DNA of 19,241 bases. It comes from Eubacteriaceae bacterium. Lineage in GTDB: Bacteria > Bacillota > Clostridia > Eubacteriales > Alkalibacteraceae. The notes under the pieces are model-generated. The model was given only the letters and a program-made list of their open reading frames with translations. It ran no database searches and had not been told where the DNA came from. Within the stretch, counting starts at the first letter, position 1, and each line of letters begins with the position of its first letter. A program made the translations under genes and the position numbers. Location of the stretch: NCBI GenBank assembly GCA_003446375.1, contig DMAW01000130.1, forward strand, positions 1-19,241, given 5' to 3'. Of the stretch, positions 7,374 through 14,744 are shown in pieces.

Positions 7374-7390
7374 TATTTAAGTATCATTAT

Positions 7391-7432
7391 CAAAGGATCC
7401 GAATAAAGCGGATCCTTTGTTTTATTTTATTT
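7391..7432 (+). terminator. Terminator of the glutamate-synthase-like gene
   Basis: CAAAGGATCCG (7391-7401) pairs with CGGATCCTTTG (7409-7419) over a 7-base loop, followed by a T-rich stretch. Confidence 0.85.
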
Positions 7433-7484
7433 ACACTGGGTAAATATTTACGTATTACATTTACTCAAGGAGGCAAAGGATAAC

Positions 7485-7709
7485 ATGAACAAAACTAGGA
7501 TATACACTTGGAGCTACTGTCCTTATTGCAAGAAAGCCGTAGCCCTGCTAAAAGAAAAAAATATTGATTTTGTGGAAATAGGGATAGACGGAGATAAAGC
7601 AAAATTTGAAGAGCTCGCCAAGGCAACCAATCAGCGCACGGTTCCTTTTATTTTCATGGGCGATGAATTCATAGGAGGATACACCGAACTTGAATCAAAA
7701 ATAAACTAA
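7485..7709 (+). CDS. Glutaredoxin-like thiol-disulfide oxidoreductase
   Basis: 74 residues, a compact thioredoxin fold. Redox-active CPYC at Cys12-Cys15 after the first strand, TVPFIFM with the cis-proline Pro54, and IGGYTEL at 63-69 for the thiol substrate site. The size fits short bacterial glutaredoxins of the GrxC/NrdH group. The CPYC site favours a dithiol glutaredoxin. Partner reductants in this organism are unknown; clostridia often lack glutathione. AAGGAGG lies at 7467-7473. The gene precedes rubrerythrin by about 85 bases, and both fit oxidative stress or thiol repair. There is no terminator between them, so partial read-through is possible. Confidence 0.9.
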   Translation: MNKTRIYTWSYCPYCKKAVALLKEKNIDFVEIGIDGDKAKFEELAKATNQRTVPFIFMGDEFIGGYTELESKIN

Positions 7710-7739
7710 TTTTTTTGGTTTGCACTTAACTTTTCAGGG

Positions 7740-7745
7740 TATAAT
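7740..7745 (+). promoter_or_regulatory. -10 element for rubrerythrin
   Basis: TATAAT 50 bases before the start at 7795. The best -35 match, TTGGTT (7715-7720), is at 19 bases spacing. I see no clear PerR box. Confidence 0.45.
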
Positions 7746-7794
7746 GGATTTAGCAAGGGCAAGACCCAATCAATACAACAGGAGGATTCAACTA

Positions 7795-8331
7795 ATGAAA
7801 GATTTAAAAGGAACACAGACAGAGAAAAACCTATGGACGGCATTTGCCGGCGAATCTCAAGCTAGGAACAAATACGACTACTTTGCAAGCGTCGCAAAAA
7901 AAGAAGGCTACGAGCAGATAAAAGGTATTTTCGAAGAGACATCAAAAAATGAAAAAGAGCATGCCAAGCTTTGGTTTAAATACTTAGGCGGCATTGGAAC
8001 AACTGAAGAAAACCTGCTTTCAGCTGCTCAAGGCGAACATTACGAGTGGACTGAGATGTATGCAGAATTTGCTCAGACTGCAAGAGAAGAAGGCTTTCCT
8101 GAAATTGCTGCTAAGCTTGAAGGCGTGGCAAAAGTAGAAAAGCTTCATGAGGAAAGATATCAAACTCTTCTCGAAAACGTCAAGAACAAAACCGTTTTCG
8201 AAAAAACTGCCGAACAGGTTTGGGTTTGCAGAAACTGTGGACACGTACACGCAGGCGCGAAGGCACCTCAGATCTGCCCTGTTTGCGATCATCCTCAAGC
8301 TCATTTCGAACTTAGAAGCACTAATTATTAA
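7795..8331 (+). CDS. rbr: Rubrerythrin
   Basis: Non-haem diiron peroxidase that reduces hydrogen peroxide to water in anaerobes, taking electrons from rubredoxin. 178 residues. The four-helix ferritin-like domain carries the diiron ligands: Glu20, Glu53 and His56 (NEKEH), Glu81 and Glu84 (EHYE), Glu115 and His118 (EKLH). A C-terminal rubredoxin-like domain has Cys145-x2-Cys148 and Cys161-x2-Cys164 (CPVC) binding one iron. ATG 7795 follows an AGGAGG site; the open frame upstream to 7720 has none and overlaps the promoter. The gene follows a glutaredoxin and ends in a strong terminator. Confidence 0.96.
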   Translation: MKDLKGTQTEKNLWTAFAGESQARNKYDYFASVAKKEGYEQIKGIFEETSKNEKEHAKLWFKYLGGIGTTEENLLSAAQGEHYEWTEMYAEFAQTAREEGFPEIAAKLEGVAKVEKLHEERYQTLLENVKNKTVFEKTAEQVWVCRNCGHVHAGAKAPQICPVCDHPQAHFELRSTNY

Positions 8332-8335
8332 AATC

Positions 8336-8363
8336 AAAGCGACCGGAATCCGGTCGCTTTTTT
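8336..8363. terminator. Terminator after rubrerythrin, shared with the FtsA-like gene
   Basis: AAAGCGACCGG (8336-8346) pairs with CCGGTCGCTTT (8350-8360), with a 3-base loop and T-run to 8363 on the + strand. The minus-strand gene stops at 8363-8365, so its transcript also enters the hairpin. Confidence 0.85.
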
Positions 8364-10348
8364 CATTCTTCCCAAGTTATTTCTATCTTGTCCCCATCCT
8401 TTAAGATATCTGTATAAGATGCCTTTTTGCCATTTAGCATTAAGCTGATATTTTTCTTTCCGGTCCTTATGTCAAAATCAAGATGGTTGAAAATATTTAT
8501 GAATATATACTCCTTCTTCCCGCTTAAAGAAAGCTCCTTGCCGTTTACTTCTACCCTTATGCCGTCTCGATCTTTTTTCTCACCCTTGACTGCGCCTTCC
8601 GGCAGCATCAAGTCGATCTTATCTCCGTCAGAAAGCTTCATCACAGGTGATGAAAGATTGCCGTTTAAATAATATATGAAGTCTTTGCCCTCTATGCCAA
8701 GATATTCCGCAAGCTGCTGCAATGTCTCCACAGGTCGAATTTCTACTTCATCACCCTTTTTTATAAAGCGCCCTTCTTCTTCCATCTTTCCGTTTACCTT
8801 TACATGCCCTTTCACGCTTATGAGCTTGCCTCCGAAATAAAGGGTCTTTTTATCGTAATCTTTTATCAAATCCTCTACTTTGACCACTGCATCACAACCT
8901 GATATTCCAGGCTTTAAAACGATCTCATCGCCGTTATTTATCTCTGTTTTAAGGTTCGCAGGCTTTCCGTTGACCAAAATTTCTGCTGGCTCTCCCATAG
9001 TGCCCCTTGCCACAGCGTTCTCTCCATTTATTTTGTAATGAACATCTTTTCCGCTTTTTACTATAAAATGTTCAGAAGAGAAATCTGCCTTTATCGCCGC
9101 GTCCACTACATGTTGTTGCCTGGTATTTAAAAGCTTCTCTGTCTTGCCGTTGACGCTGACCTGAATGAAATTGTCTCTTTGCTCCATCAAGGTCGTCATG
9201 CATATCCCAATAGGGGTTATATACTCCGGCCCGGTTATTAAAGGATCTTTTATATCTATCTCTTCGCCCACTGAAGTCAAATCTTTTAAGATAACCCTGT
9301 TATCCGCCATCCCCAGCTTTTCAGCCAGCCTATGTGACAAATTGTCAAGCTTGCTTCCCCCACCTACGCAAAATACCGCCTTGGGAGCCTTTTGCGAATT
9401 AAGTTCAAGTATCTTTTCTGATACCTGGTGGATAATTTTCTCCAAGAGAGGCTCCAAGACCTCATTGACCTTGTCTTTTGTTATCTTTATATCCGAGCCC
9501 AAAATATCCCTTACCGATATTTCTTCTTTCGGATCCATCTGCTTCAGCTTTTCACCAGTCTTAAAGTCCACCAAGTATTCTTCAATGAGCTTTTCGGTAA
9601 ATTCATCACCGGCTATGGGAAGCATTCCGTAAGACGCAACCGTTCCCTCTTTTGTAATGGCAATATCCGAAGTCCCAGCCCCTATATCCACCAGGGCTAG
9701 GTTTAGAAGCCTCAATTCTTTTGGAATAGCTACATTCATCGCAGAAATAGGTTCAAGGGTAAGGTTCGATACCGCAAGCCCTGCATTTTCAACTGAACGA
9801 TAGAGGCTGTCTATCACTTGTTTAGGCAAAAACGTAGAAAGTATCAAGCCTTCTATGCGCTTTCCCATGTGCCCTTGAAGATTGTCCATCTCGTAACCGT
9901 CAATTTTGTACCTCACCGGCGTATAGGCAACACAGAAAAAATCCACAGGTGAATCTTCTCGATCGTACAGCATCTGCTTTGCACTTTCTACTCCTTGCAT
10001 CTCAAGGGCCATTATGTGGCTTTTCTGAACTCTCTTTTCCTCTGAAAAATCAATGGAAGCCTCAGAAAAAACTGTCCTTAAAACCCTTCCTGCCGCTGCT
10101 ATGGAAACATCCTTAAGTGTCAAGCCTGTCTTTTGCTCTAAATCCTTTTTGACTGACTTGATTACCTCGGCAACCTTTTGAATATCGTGTATCTGCCCGT
10201 CCATCATTGCCCTGGTCTTATGCTGCAAAGTACAGGACTCGACTATATTAAGCTTTTCGCCTTCTTCGTAACCTATAACTCCCACGACGTTCCTCGTCCC
10301 TATGTCCAAGGCAAAAATTATATCTTTTTCTTTTAATGATTCTATCAT
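8363..10348 (-). CDS. FtsA-like actin-fold ATPase with repeated C-terminal beta domains
   Basis: 661 residues, against about 420 for a normal FtsA. Residues 10-385 match FtsA/PilM: phosphate-1 loop ALDIGTRNVVGVI (13-25), an SHS2 (1C) insertion (about 84-195), phosphate-2 loop LVDIGAGTSDIAI (219-231) and adenosine motif VFCVGGGSKLDNL (325-337). The C-terminal amphipathic membrane helix of FtsA is absent. Instead, residues 395-661 carry at least four copies of an Asn-Gly...Gly-Asp beta unit: NG at 460, 519, 562 and 639, each followed by a GD whose Gly is exactly 12 residues after the first Gly. The units resemble S4 or beta-grasp (ThiS/MoaD) hairpins. No FtsZ gene is adjacent. It lies 24 bases after a MarR gene in the same operon. 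Likely an envelope- or division-linked scaffold ATPase; the true partner is unknown. Extended proteins of this kind occur in other clostridia. Confidence 0.8.
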   Translation of the reverse strand: MIESLKEKDIIFALDIGTRNVVGVIGYEEGEKLNIVESCTLQHKTRAMMDGQIHDIQKVAEVIKSVKKDLEQKTGLTLKDVSIAAAGRVLRTVFSEASIDFSEEKRVQKSHIMALEMQGVESAKQMLYDREDSPVDFFCVAYTPVRYKIDGYEMDNLQGHMGKRIEGLILSTFLPKQVIDSLYRSVENAGLAVSNLTLEPISAMNVAIPKELRLLNLALVDIGAGTSDIAITKEGTVASYGMLPIAGDEFTEKLIEEYLVDFKTGEKLKQMDPKEEISVRDILGSDIKITKDKVNEVLEPLLEKIIHQVSEKILELNSQKAPKAVFCVGGGSKLDNLSHRLAEKLGMADNRVILKDLTSVGEEIDIKDPLITGPEYITPIGICMTTLMEQRDNFIQVSVNGKTEKLLNTRQQHVVDAAIKADFSSEHFIVKSGKDVHYKINGENAVARGTMGEPAEILVNGKPANLKTEINNGDEIVLKPGISGCDAVVKVEDLIKDYDKKTLYFGGKLISVKGHVKVNGKMEEEGRFIKKGDEVEIRPVETLQQLAEYLGIEGKDFIYYLNGNLSSPVMKLSDGDKIDLMLPEGAVKGEKKDRDGIRVEVNGKELSLSGKKEYIFINIFNHLDFDIRTGKKNISLMLNGKKASYTDILKDGDKIEITWEE

Positions 10349-10372
10349 ACCATCTACTCCCTGCTTGAAAAC

Positions 10373-10831
10373 TCAGTCATCTTTGATGCACAGCTCTATG
10401 TAGTTAGACTTCATCCTAGTCAAGAGTCCTTTTAGAGCTTCTTTTTCGCCTTCTGTAAATCCTTTGAACGCCTCTTTGCCCATTTGCCTCATTATTTTTT
10501 TTGCCTTCGCCACGGTATCCCTTCCGTTCTCTGTTAAAAACACCCTAGTAACCCTTTTGTCGTTTTCATCTTGAACTTTGGTCACTATGTCGTTGTTTTC
10601 CATACATTTTATCATCGTAGTCATCGTAGAGGCCTTTATGTTTACCTTCTCAGCTAATTCCTTTTGGCTGAGGCCTCCTTTGTCTGCCAAAATAAACAAA
10701 AGCGGCGGTTGTCCCGGATATATGTTTATTTCCTCTAAAAGAACATGCAGCCTCTTGTAGTGATATCTCAGCAGCTGGCTAAATTCCATATAGGCAGAAT
10801 GAGTCATTTCGTCTACATCATTATCATACAT
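10373..10831 (-). CDS. MarR family transcriptional regulator
   Basis: 152 residues, a normal MarR length. The winged helix-turn-helix spans about 54-100: LSQKELAEKVNIKASTMTTM is helix-turn-helix, and DENDKRVTRVFLT is the wing with the conserved Asp-x-Arg. Flanking helices form the dimer domain. The ligand is unknown. AGGAGAAG precedes ATG 10831. The gene is the first of a two-gene operon with the FtsA-like protein and is divergent from mltG, so autorepression and control of mltG are the natural guesses. Confidence 0.88.
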   Translation of the reverse strand: MYDNDVDEMTHSAYMEFSQLLRYHYKRLHVLLEEINIYPGQPPLLFILADKGGLSQKELAEKVNIKASTMTTMIKCMENNDIVTKVQDENDKRVTRVFLTENGRDTVAKAKKIMRQMGKEAFKGFTEGEKEALKGLLTRMKSNYIELCIKDD

Positions 10832-10872
10832 TTATCTTCTCCTGCATTTAAAGCCCGTCGGCATTTTAAAAT

Positions 10873-10881
10873 AGTATATCA
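10873..10881 (-). promoter_or_regulatory. Extended -10 for the marR-FtsA-like operon
   Basis: On the minus strand TGnTATACT (TATACT = 10873-10878), about 42 bases before ATG 10831, with a poor -35. Confidence 0.45.
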
Positions 10882-10891
10882 TAGATTGTAA

Positions 10892-10968
10892 GTTGATTGA
10901 TTTTAAATGTTTTTATAAGAATTCTATGTTATCATGATATTGCACACAAAATAACAGGTTCAATCAAC
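10892..10968. repeat. Divergent 9-bp inverted repeat between marR and mltG
   Basis: GTTGATTGA (10892-10900) and TCAATCAAC (10960-10968) are exact inverted copies, 59 bases apart, one near each gene. They could be paired regulator sites, or chance. Confidence 0.35.
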
Positions 10969-11002
10969 AATTAATATACCATAAATTCAAGAGGTGATGT
11001 AC

Positions 11003-12054
11003 ATGTCAGGAAAAAAACGGCGTATTTTTTAATAGGCTTTATAATTTTTTCAGCTATAGCTTTTGCAGGTATCTACGCGGCCTACAGCTCGATGTTAAAT
11101 CCCGCTGCCTCCCAGGCAGATACGCTTGTCTTTGAAGTCAGTCAAGGCAGCAGCATAACGTCCACTGCAGAAAACCTACAAAGCGAAGGCTTGATAAAAA
11201 ATTCATTGGCTTTTAGAATCCACGCCAAGTTAGAAAACTACAACAACCTTCAAGCAGGCTTCTATGAGATTTCAGCGACTATGAGCGCGAAGGATATAGC
11301 TCAAAAGATCTTTTCCGGGGATGCCGTCTTTCCCGACTCCATCAACGTTACGTTTCCGGAGGGAAAGACTATCGATGAAATGGCGGCAATCCTAGGAGAA
11401 AATACCAACAGCAGCTCAGAAGATATATTGTCCCTTTGGAACAGCAGCGACTTTATAGATCAGGCCATCGAAGATTACTGGTTCGTCACGGAAGAAGTCA
11501 AAGACCCAAATTTAAAATACGCTTTAAACGGATACCTTTTCCCCAGCACATACCAGTTTAAGAACAAAGACGTGACCCCTCAGGAAGCAGGCAGAATAAT
11601 GTTAGATCAAATGGAAAAAGTCTTGTCCAAGTACAAAGATCAAATAGATGCAGCTTCTATGACCCCTCATCAAGTGCTTACGCTTGCATCAATCATCGAA
11701 TACGAGGCTATATTTGATGAAGACAGGCCCATTGTATCAGGAGTTTTCTACAATAGGCTCAATACCGGCATGCGCCTTCAAAGCTGCGCTACGCTGCAGA
11801 TGGCTCTAGGAGTTCACAAACAGATTTATTCAACCTCTGATATGCAGGTCGACTCTCCTTACAATACATACCTGGTAGACGGACTTCCCGTAGGACCCGG
11901 AAATTCACCGGGGGAACCATCTATAGATGCAGCTCTCAACCCTGAGGAACACGATTATTATTATTTCCTCTCCGATATCTATGGAGACAATAAAACCTAT
12001 TATTCCTCTACCTTAGAAGAACACAACAGGCTTAAATCAGAGATTCTTAATTAA
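11003..12054 (+). CDS. mltG: Endolytic murein transglycosylase MltG, start separated by an apparent frameshift
   Basis: YceG/MltG cleaves nascent glycan strands at the outer face of the membrane. The intact frame from ATG 11092 gives 320 residues and includes the LysM-like part (about 12-75) and the catalytic domain: LASIIEYEA with the catalytic Glu203 (numbered from 11092), VFYNRLNTGMRLQS, DSPYNTY and GLPVGPG. ATG 11092 has no ribosome binding site and leaves out the membrane anchor. The real start is ATG 11003 with GAGGTGAT before it. It encodes Met-Ser-Gly-Lys-Lys and then runs out of frame after an A7 tract (11011-11017). Adding one A gives a continuous anchor (TAYFLIGFIIFSAIAFAGIY) joined to the rest. 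So the gene has lost one base, uses slippage, or the sequence has an error. In-frame GTG or TTG alternatives are absent. Confidence 0.8.
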
Positions 12055-12056
12055 CT

Positions 12057-12092
12057 AAAGCCTTGCCTCTAAATATTTAGAGGCAAGGCTTT
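12057..12092. terminator. Perfect 36-bp palindrome between mltG and osmC
   Basis: AAAGCCTTGCCTCTAAAT followed directly by its reverse complement. It lies between two convergent stops. T-runs are short on both sides (TTT within the stem), so it should act as a convergent terminator mainly through its stem strength. Confidence 0.7.
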
Positions 12093-12101
12093 ATAAAAAA
12101 C

Positions 12102-12536
12102 TTAGCCAAGCTCAATGACCACCGGTGTGACATTTGCTATGTTGTCGCTTACCGGACATCTTTTCTCTACTTCTTCAAGCCACTTTTTCAGGGTCTCTTC
12201 ATCCGCATCTGTATCAGGCTTTATGCTTACTCTCACTTCTTTATAGCCCGTTCTTTCCACATCTGACTTTCCCATGAACTTCATTGGATTTAAGTTTCCT
12301 TCGATTTCAAATTCCACTCCCTTAAGAACGAATCCCATTTCCTTTGCCACCATATGGCTTACTACATTTAAGCATCCTGCCAATGCTGCAACTAGATACT
12401 CAACGGGATTTGCTCCTTCATTGGTTCCCCCTAAACTCTTTGGCTCGTCAATGATCATGGTAAAGCCCCTGGCCTCTACAACGGTTTTGGTTGGATTTTC
12501 ACTTCTTGCTTTTACACCGAATTTCAAATCAGACAT
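12102..12536 (-). CDS. OsmC/Ohr family protein
   Basis: 144 residues. The family reduces organic hydroperoxides with a pair of cysteines. Both are present: Cys55 in ALAGCLNV after NPVEYLVAA, and Cys127 in KRCPVSDNI. The C-terminus is VTPVVIELG. The spacing and length fit the OsmC-like group rather than strict Ohr. The start ATG 12536 has AGGAGGAGG just upstream. It is the last gene of the Crp/Fnr-methyltransferase-MarR run, but it also has its own promoter with a palindrome in the spacer, which suggests separate control by the neighbouring MarR. The substrate is not certain; thiol reductants would be needed. Confidence 0.9.
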   Translation of the reverse strand: MSDLKFGVKARSENPTKTVVEARGFTMIIDEPKSLGGTNEGANPVEYLVAALAGCLNVVSHMVAKEMGFVLKGVEFEIEGNLNPMKFMGKSDVERTGYKEVRVSIKPDTDADEETLKKWLEEVEKRCPVSDNIANVTPVVIELG

Positions 12537-12579
12537 TAATTATCCTCCTCCTGAATATATTGACATACTAATAACAAAG

Positions 12580-12609
12580 ACTATAGCACGCTAATACTTA
12601 GTATAGCAA
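12580..12609 (-). promoter_or_regulatory. osmC promoter with embedded palindromic operator
   Basis: On the minus strand TTGCTA (12604-12609), an 18-base spacer and TATAGT (12580-12585). The spacer contains the perfect palindrome ATACT-T-AGTAT (12594-12604, + strand), flanked by GCT and AGC, which pair as well with a one-base bulge. A repressor bound there would block RNA polymerase. The MarR gene just upstream is the obvious candidate. Confidence 0.6.
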
Positions 12610-12624
12610 GTTTAGACTGATTTA

Positions 12625-13053
12625 TCAATACTCATTGGCTCTTTTTCGCATAAAATCTAAAACTTTCATGAATATCTCCATTTCCTCTTCGCTTATGTCC
12701 TTTGAAATATAGTCGCTGTATTCCTCACCGTAATGCAAGCTGTTCTTTCGCAATCTTCTACCTTTTTCAGTAAGTCCTAGAGATACCTTACGCCTGTTTT
12801 CAGGATCGCTTTTTCTTTGAATCAAGCCTTCCTTTTCCATCCTGTCTATGAGCCGGGTCGTAGAAGATTCCTTGATCCTCATAAGATCAGAAAGCTGTTT
12901 TTGGCTCATCTCTTCATCTCTTCCAATATAGTAAAGAGCCGTCCACTGCACCCTTGTGATTCCATGAGCCTTTAATTTTTTGTCAAATCCTTCTGCTAAA
13001 TCCTTGCTCGCATTGGTAGCTATGTACGATACGCAGTTTTCCAATTTAAACAT
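12625..13053 (-). CDS. MarR family regulator, possible peroxide sensor
   Basis: 142 residues. The winged helix spans about 50-95: MSQKQLSDLMRIKESSTTRL is helix-turn-helix, and DPENRRKVSLGLT is the wing. The N-terminus KLENCVSYIA resembles the start of OhrR (Bacillus: LENQLCFLLY), with one cysteine, Cys7, two positions from the OhrR peroxidatic Cys15. This makes thiol-based sensing possible but unproven. AAAGGAG precedes ATG 13053. The stop lies 88 bases from osmC, whose promoter carries a palindrome. An OhrR-like regulator beside an OsmC gene is a familiar arrangement. Confidence 0.88.
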   Translation of the reverse strand: MFKLENCVSYIATNASKDLAEGFDKKLKAHGITRVQWTALYYIGRDEEMSQKQLSDLMRIKESSTTRLIDRMEKEGLIQRKSDPENRRKVSLGLTEKGRRLRKNSLHYGEEYSDYISKDISEEEMEIFMKVLDFMRKRANEY

Positions 13054-13068
13054 AGTCCGTCTCCTTTA

Positions 13069-13878
13069 TTATAAGGTTGTCTTTTCCCAGTACAGCCATG
13101 CAATCTTTGCATTGTAGCTCTGAACGACCCTCTTGTTTTCATTCATTTTGCCTTTTAAGAATTCTTTAGCTCTATTCTTTTGACCCTCGCTTAGGGAAAG
13201 CTGTTTTTCATATAGGTTCAGCGCTTCCTTTAAGCTGTATTCACCTGTGATCTTTGCATCGGTATAGAAAATTTCAGGATAATATCCCATATGCCATAAA
13301 ATGTTGAAAGCCAGATATATCTTATTTTTTGCAGGATCTTTGTAGTCTGAAATCCCCAAGTGCTCCTCAAGTTCCATCTTAAGATCTTTCCTATGAACAA
13401 AAGAAGAAAGGATGCATACCCTCTTGCTTGCCTTGTTCATCTTATCAAGAGCTTGGACGCTGCTTATGCCGGGAGTCATCAACGCCATAACCACATGGAA
13501 TCTTTCCTCCCATCCCAGCTTATATATATCCGCCTTCTCCCATGGCATCACCATAAAATCGATATTTTCCGCATTTGCAGCCGATGCGTTTTTCGTGGCA
13601 TAATCTACCATTTTTTCTGAGATGTCAATCCCACATACCCTGCCAAAATCTTTTGACAGTTCTATTGCACATTTTCCAGGACCACATCCGATATCTAAAA
13701 GATCCATATCCGCTGTATCAATATCTTTGTCCTTTAGTATTTTTTTTATTTCATTGCAATTATTCCCGCTCTTTTCATTAAACTCATCTGCTCTCAGCTC
13801 CCAGTACTCCTTGGTACTAAGAAGCTCCTCTTCCAGCGGAATCTGATTCCAAAGAGCTTCAAAACCTTTTATATCCAC
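13069..13878 (-). CDS. SAM-dependent class I methyltransferase
   Basis: 269 residues. The Rossmann fold has motif I LLDIGCGPGK (60-69) and the acidic end of strand 2 in VCGIDISEKMVDYA (Asp85). It then has VMPWEKADIY and FHVVMALMTPGIS for motifs IV and V, where the substrate specificity would lie. The substrate is not recognisable. The start is GTG 13878, with AAGGGGG six bases upstream. It is 27 bases after the Crp/Fnr stop and 15 before the MarR start, so it is in one transcript with both. The context points to a stress or redox-linked methylation, perhaps of a small molecule or toxic metal(loid), but nothing in the sequence fixes this. Confidence 0.8.
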   Translation of the reverse strand: MDIKGFEALWNQIPLEEELLSTKEYWELRADEFNEKSGNNCNEIKKILKDKDIDTADMDLLDIGCGPGKCAIELSKDFGRVCGIDISEKMVDYATKNASAANAENIDFMVMPWEKADIYKLGWEERFHVVMALMTPGISSVQALDKMNKASKRVCILSSFVHRKDLKMELEEHLGISDYKDPAKNKIYLAFNILWHMGYYPEIFYTDAKITGEYSLKEALNLYEKQLSLSEGQKNRAKEFLKGKMNENKRVVQSYNAKIAWLYWEKTTL

Positions 13879-13905
13879 CTCTTGCCCCCTTTCTGATCTT
13901 GTTGA

Positions 13906-14598
13906 TTATTCCGTCATTTCCATCAAGCTTTCCAGATCTTTGATCTCTATCTGATTTTTCTTATAATCTATTATCCCTTCATCCTTAAGCTTTGCCATCT
14001 CTCTCGACATGGAAGGCCTTGAAACATTCAAAAAATCTGCCAATTCATTTCTGTTCATCGTCAGATTCAGTACGTTTCCCTTTGATTTTTTATGTTCCTC
14101 TACAAAAAAAGTGCTTAGCTTGCCACGCATGCTCTTTATTGAGAGGTATTCCACCTTCTTGTTAAGCATCAGAGCCCTGTTGCTTACGATTTTGAGCATA
14201 TTTTGAATAAGGCTTTTATGCCACGAGCACATTTTAGGGCATTCTCCTACTATTGCGCTTTTTTCCATGAACATTATCGCTGAATTTTTTGTCGCCTGCA
14301 CGGTAGCGGGCCATTTGGTAAAATTCGAAAATGCTATCATCTCTCCGAACATATCTCCCGGATCTAAAAGAGAAATCATCACCTTGTTGCCGGTGGCATT
14401 TTCCTTGATAACCGTGACCTGTCCTTCCAATATTACGCCTATGGAAGTAAATTCATCTCCTGCAAATGCAATGAATTGATTCTTTTCATAATTTTTAACC
14501 TTTGGCTGAAGACATCCCAGCAGCTGGTCTATGCTATAATCGTCGATGCCGTCGAATAAAGGGTTTTTCTCAAGAGTCTTATAATATTTCTTTAACAT
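13906..14598 (-). CDS. Crp/Fnr family transcriptional regulator
   Basis: 230 residues. The cyclic-nucleotide-like sensing domain spans about 15-120, with VILEGQVTVIKE and DPGDMFGEMIAF. A long dimer helix follows at about 125-150. The C-terminal winged helix carries NRNELADFLNVSRPSMSREM (182-201), with Arg194 and Ser198 in the recognition helix. The N-terminal four-Cys cluster of true FNR is missing. Cys120 and Cys124 (ECPKMC) could still sense redox state or a metal or haem, as in the anaerobe HcpR-like group. It is transcribed away from a ferredoxin-like protein and a cupin, an arrangement I have seen in clostridia, so these are likely targets. It starts an operon running through methyltransferase, MarR and perhaps OsmC. 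Confidence 0.88.
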   Translation of the reverse strand: MLKKYYKTLEKNPLFDGIDDYSIDQLLGCLQPKVKNYEKNQFIAFAGDEFTSIGVILEGQVTVIKENATGNKVMISLLDPGDMFGEMIAFSNFTKWPATVQATKNSAIMFMEKSAIVGECPKMCSWHKSLIQNMLKIVSNRALMLNKKVEYLSIKSMRGKLSTFFVEEHKKSKGNVLNLTMNRNELADFLNVSRPSMSREMAKLKDEGIIDYKKNQIEIKDLESLMEMTE

Positions 14599-14619
14599 TT
14601 TTTCACCTTCAATTAGTTT

Positions 14620-14670
14620 TGTAGCCTGGGATACGGAAGATCCCGTTTAATTATAATACAATGTAGCCTG
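14620..14670 (+). repeat. Direct repeat TGTAGCCTG flanking the crp -10
   Basis: Exact 9-bp copies at 14620-14628 and 14662-14670, offset by 42 bases (about four helical turns). One is in the promoter spacer and the other just downstream of the start. This is a possible autoregulatory pair. Confidence 0.5.
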
Positions 14671-14678
14671 TAAAGCAA
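14650..14678 (-). promoter_or_regulatory. Promoter of the Crp/Fnr operon
   Basis: On the minus strand TTGCTT (14673-14678), a 17-base spacer and TATAAT (14650-14655). Transcription starts near 14643. A small stem (GGGAT 14628-14632 / ATCCC 14640-14644) sits at the 5' end of the leader. Confidence 0.65.
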
Positions 14679-14686
14679 TAAAACCT

Positions 14687-14709
14687 ATCAAGACCTGCAT
14701 CGGTCTGAT
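14687..14709. promoter_or_regulatory. Imperfect palindrome, candidate Crp/Fnr operator
   Basis: ATCAAGACC-N6-GGTCTGAT: the arms match as ATCA(A)GACC / GGTCTGAT with one extra A. It lies between the divergent crp and ferredoxin genes, about 55 bases upstream of the crp start. Near it is a possible extended -10 for the ferredoxin gene (TGnTAAAAT, 14706-14714), which it overlaps. Confidence 0.5.
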
Positions 14710-14744
14710 AAAATAAATATAAATTACTAATAAGGAGATTATTT

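Noticed and set aside
7720..7794. Longer N-terminus for rubrerythrin
   Set aside because: It overlaps the TATAAT promoter and has no ribosome binding site; ATG 7795 gives the normal family start.
9165..9632. 155-codon + strand frame opposite the FtsA-like gene
   Set aside because: A Ser-rich shadow of a conserved ATPase domain, with no start signal.
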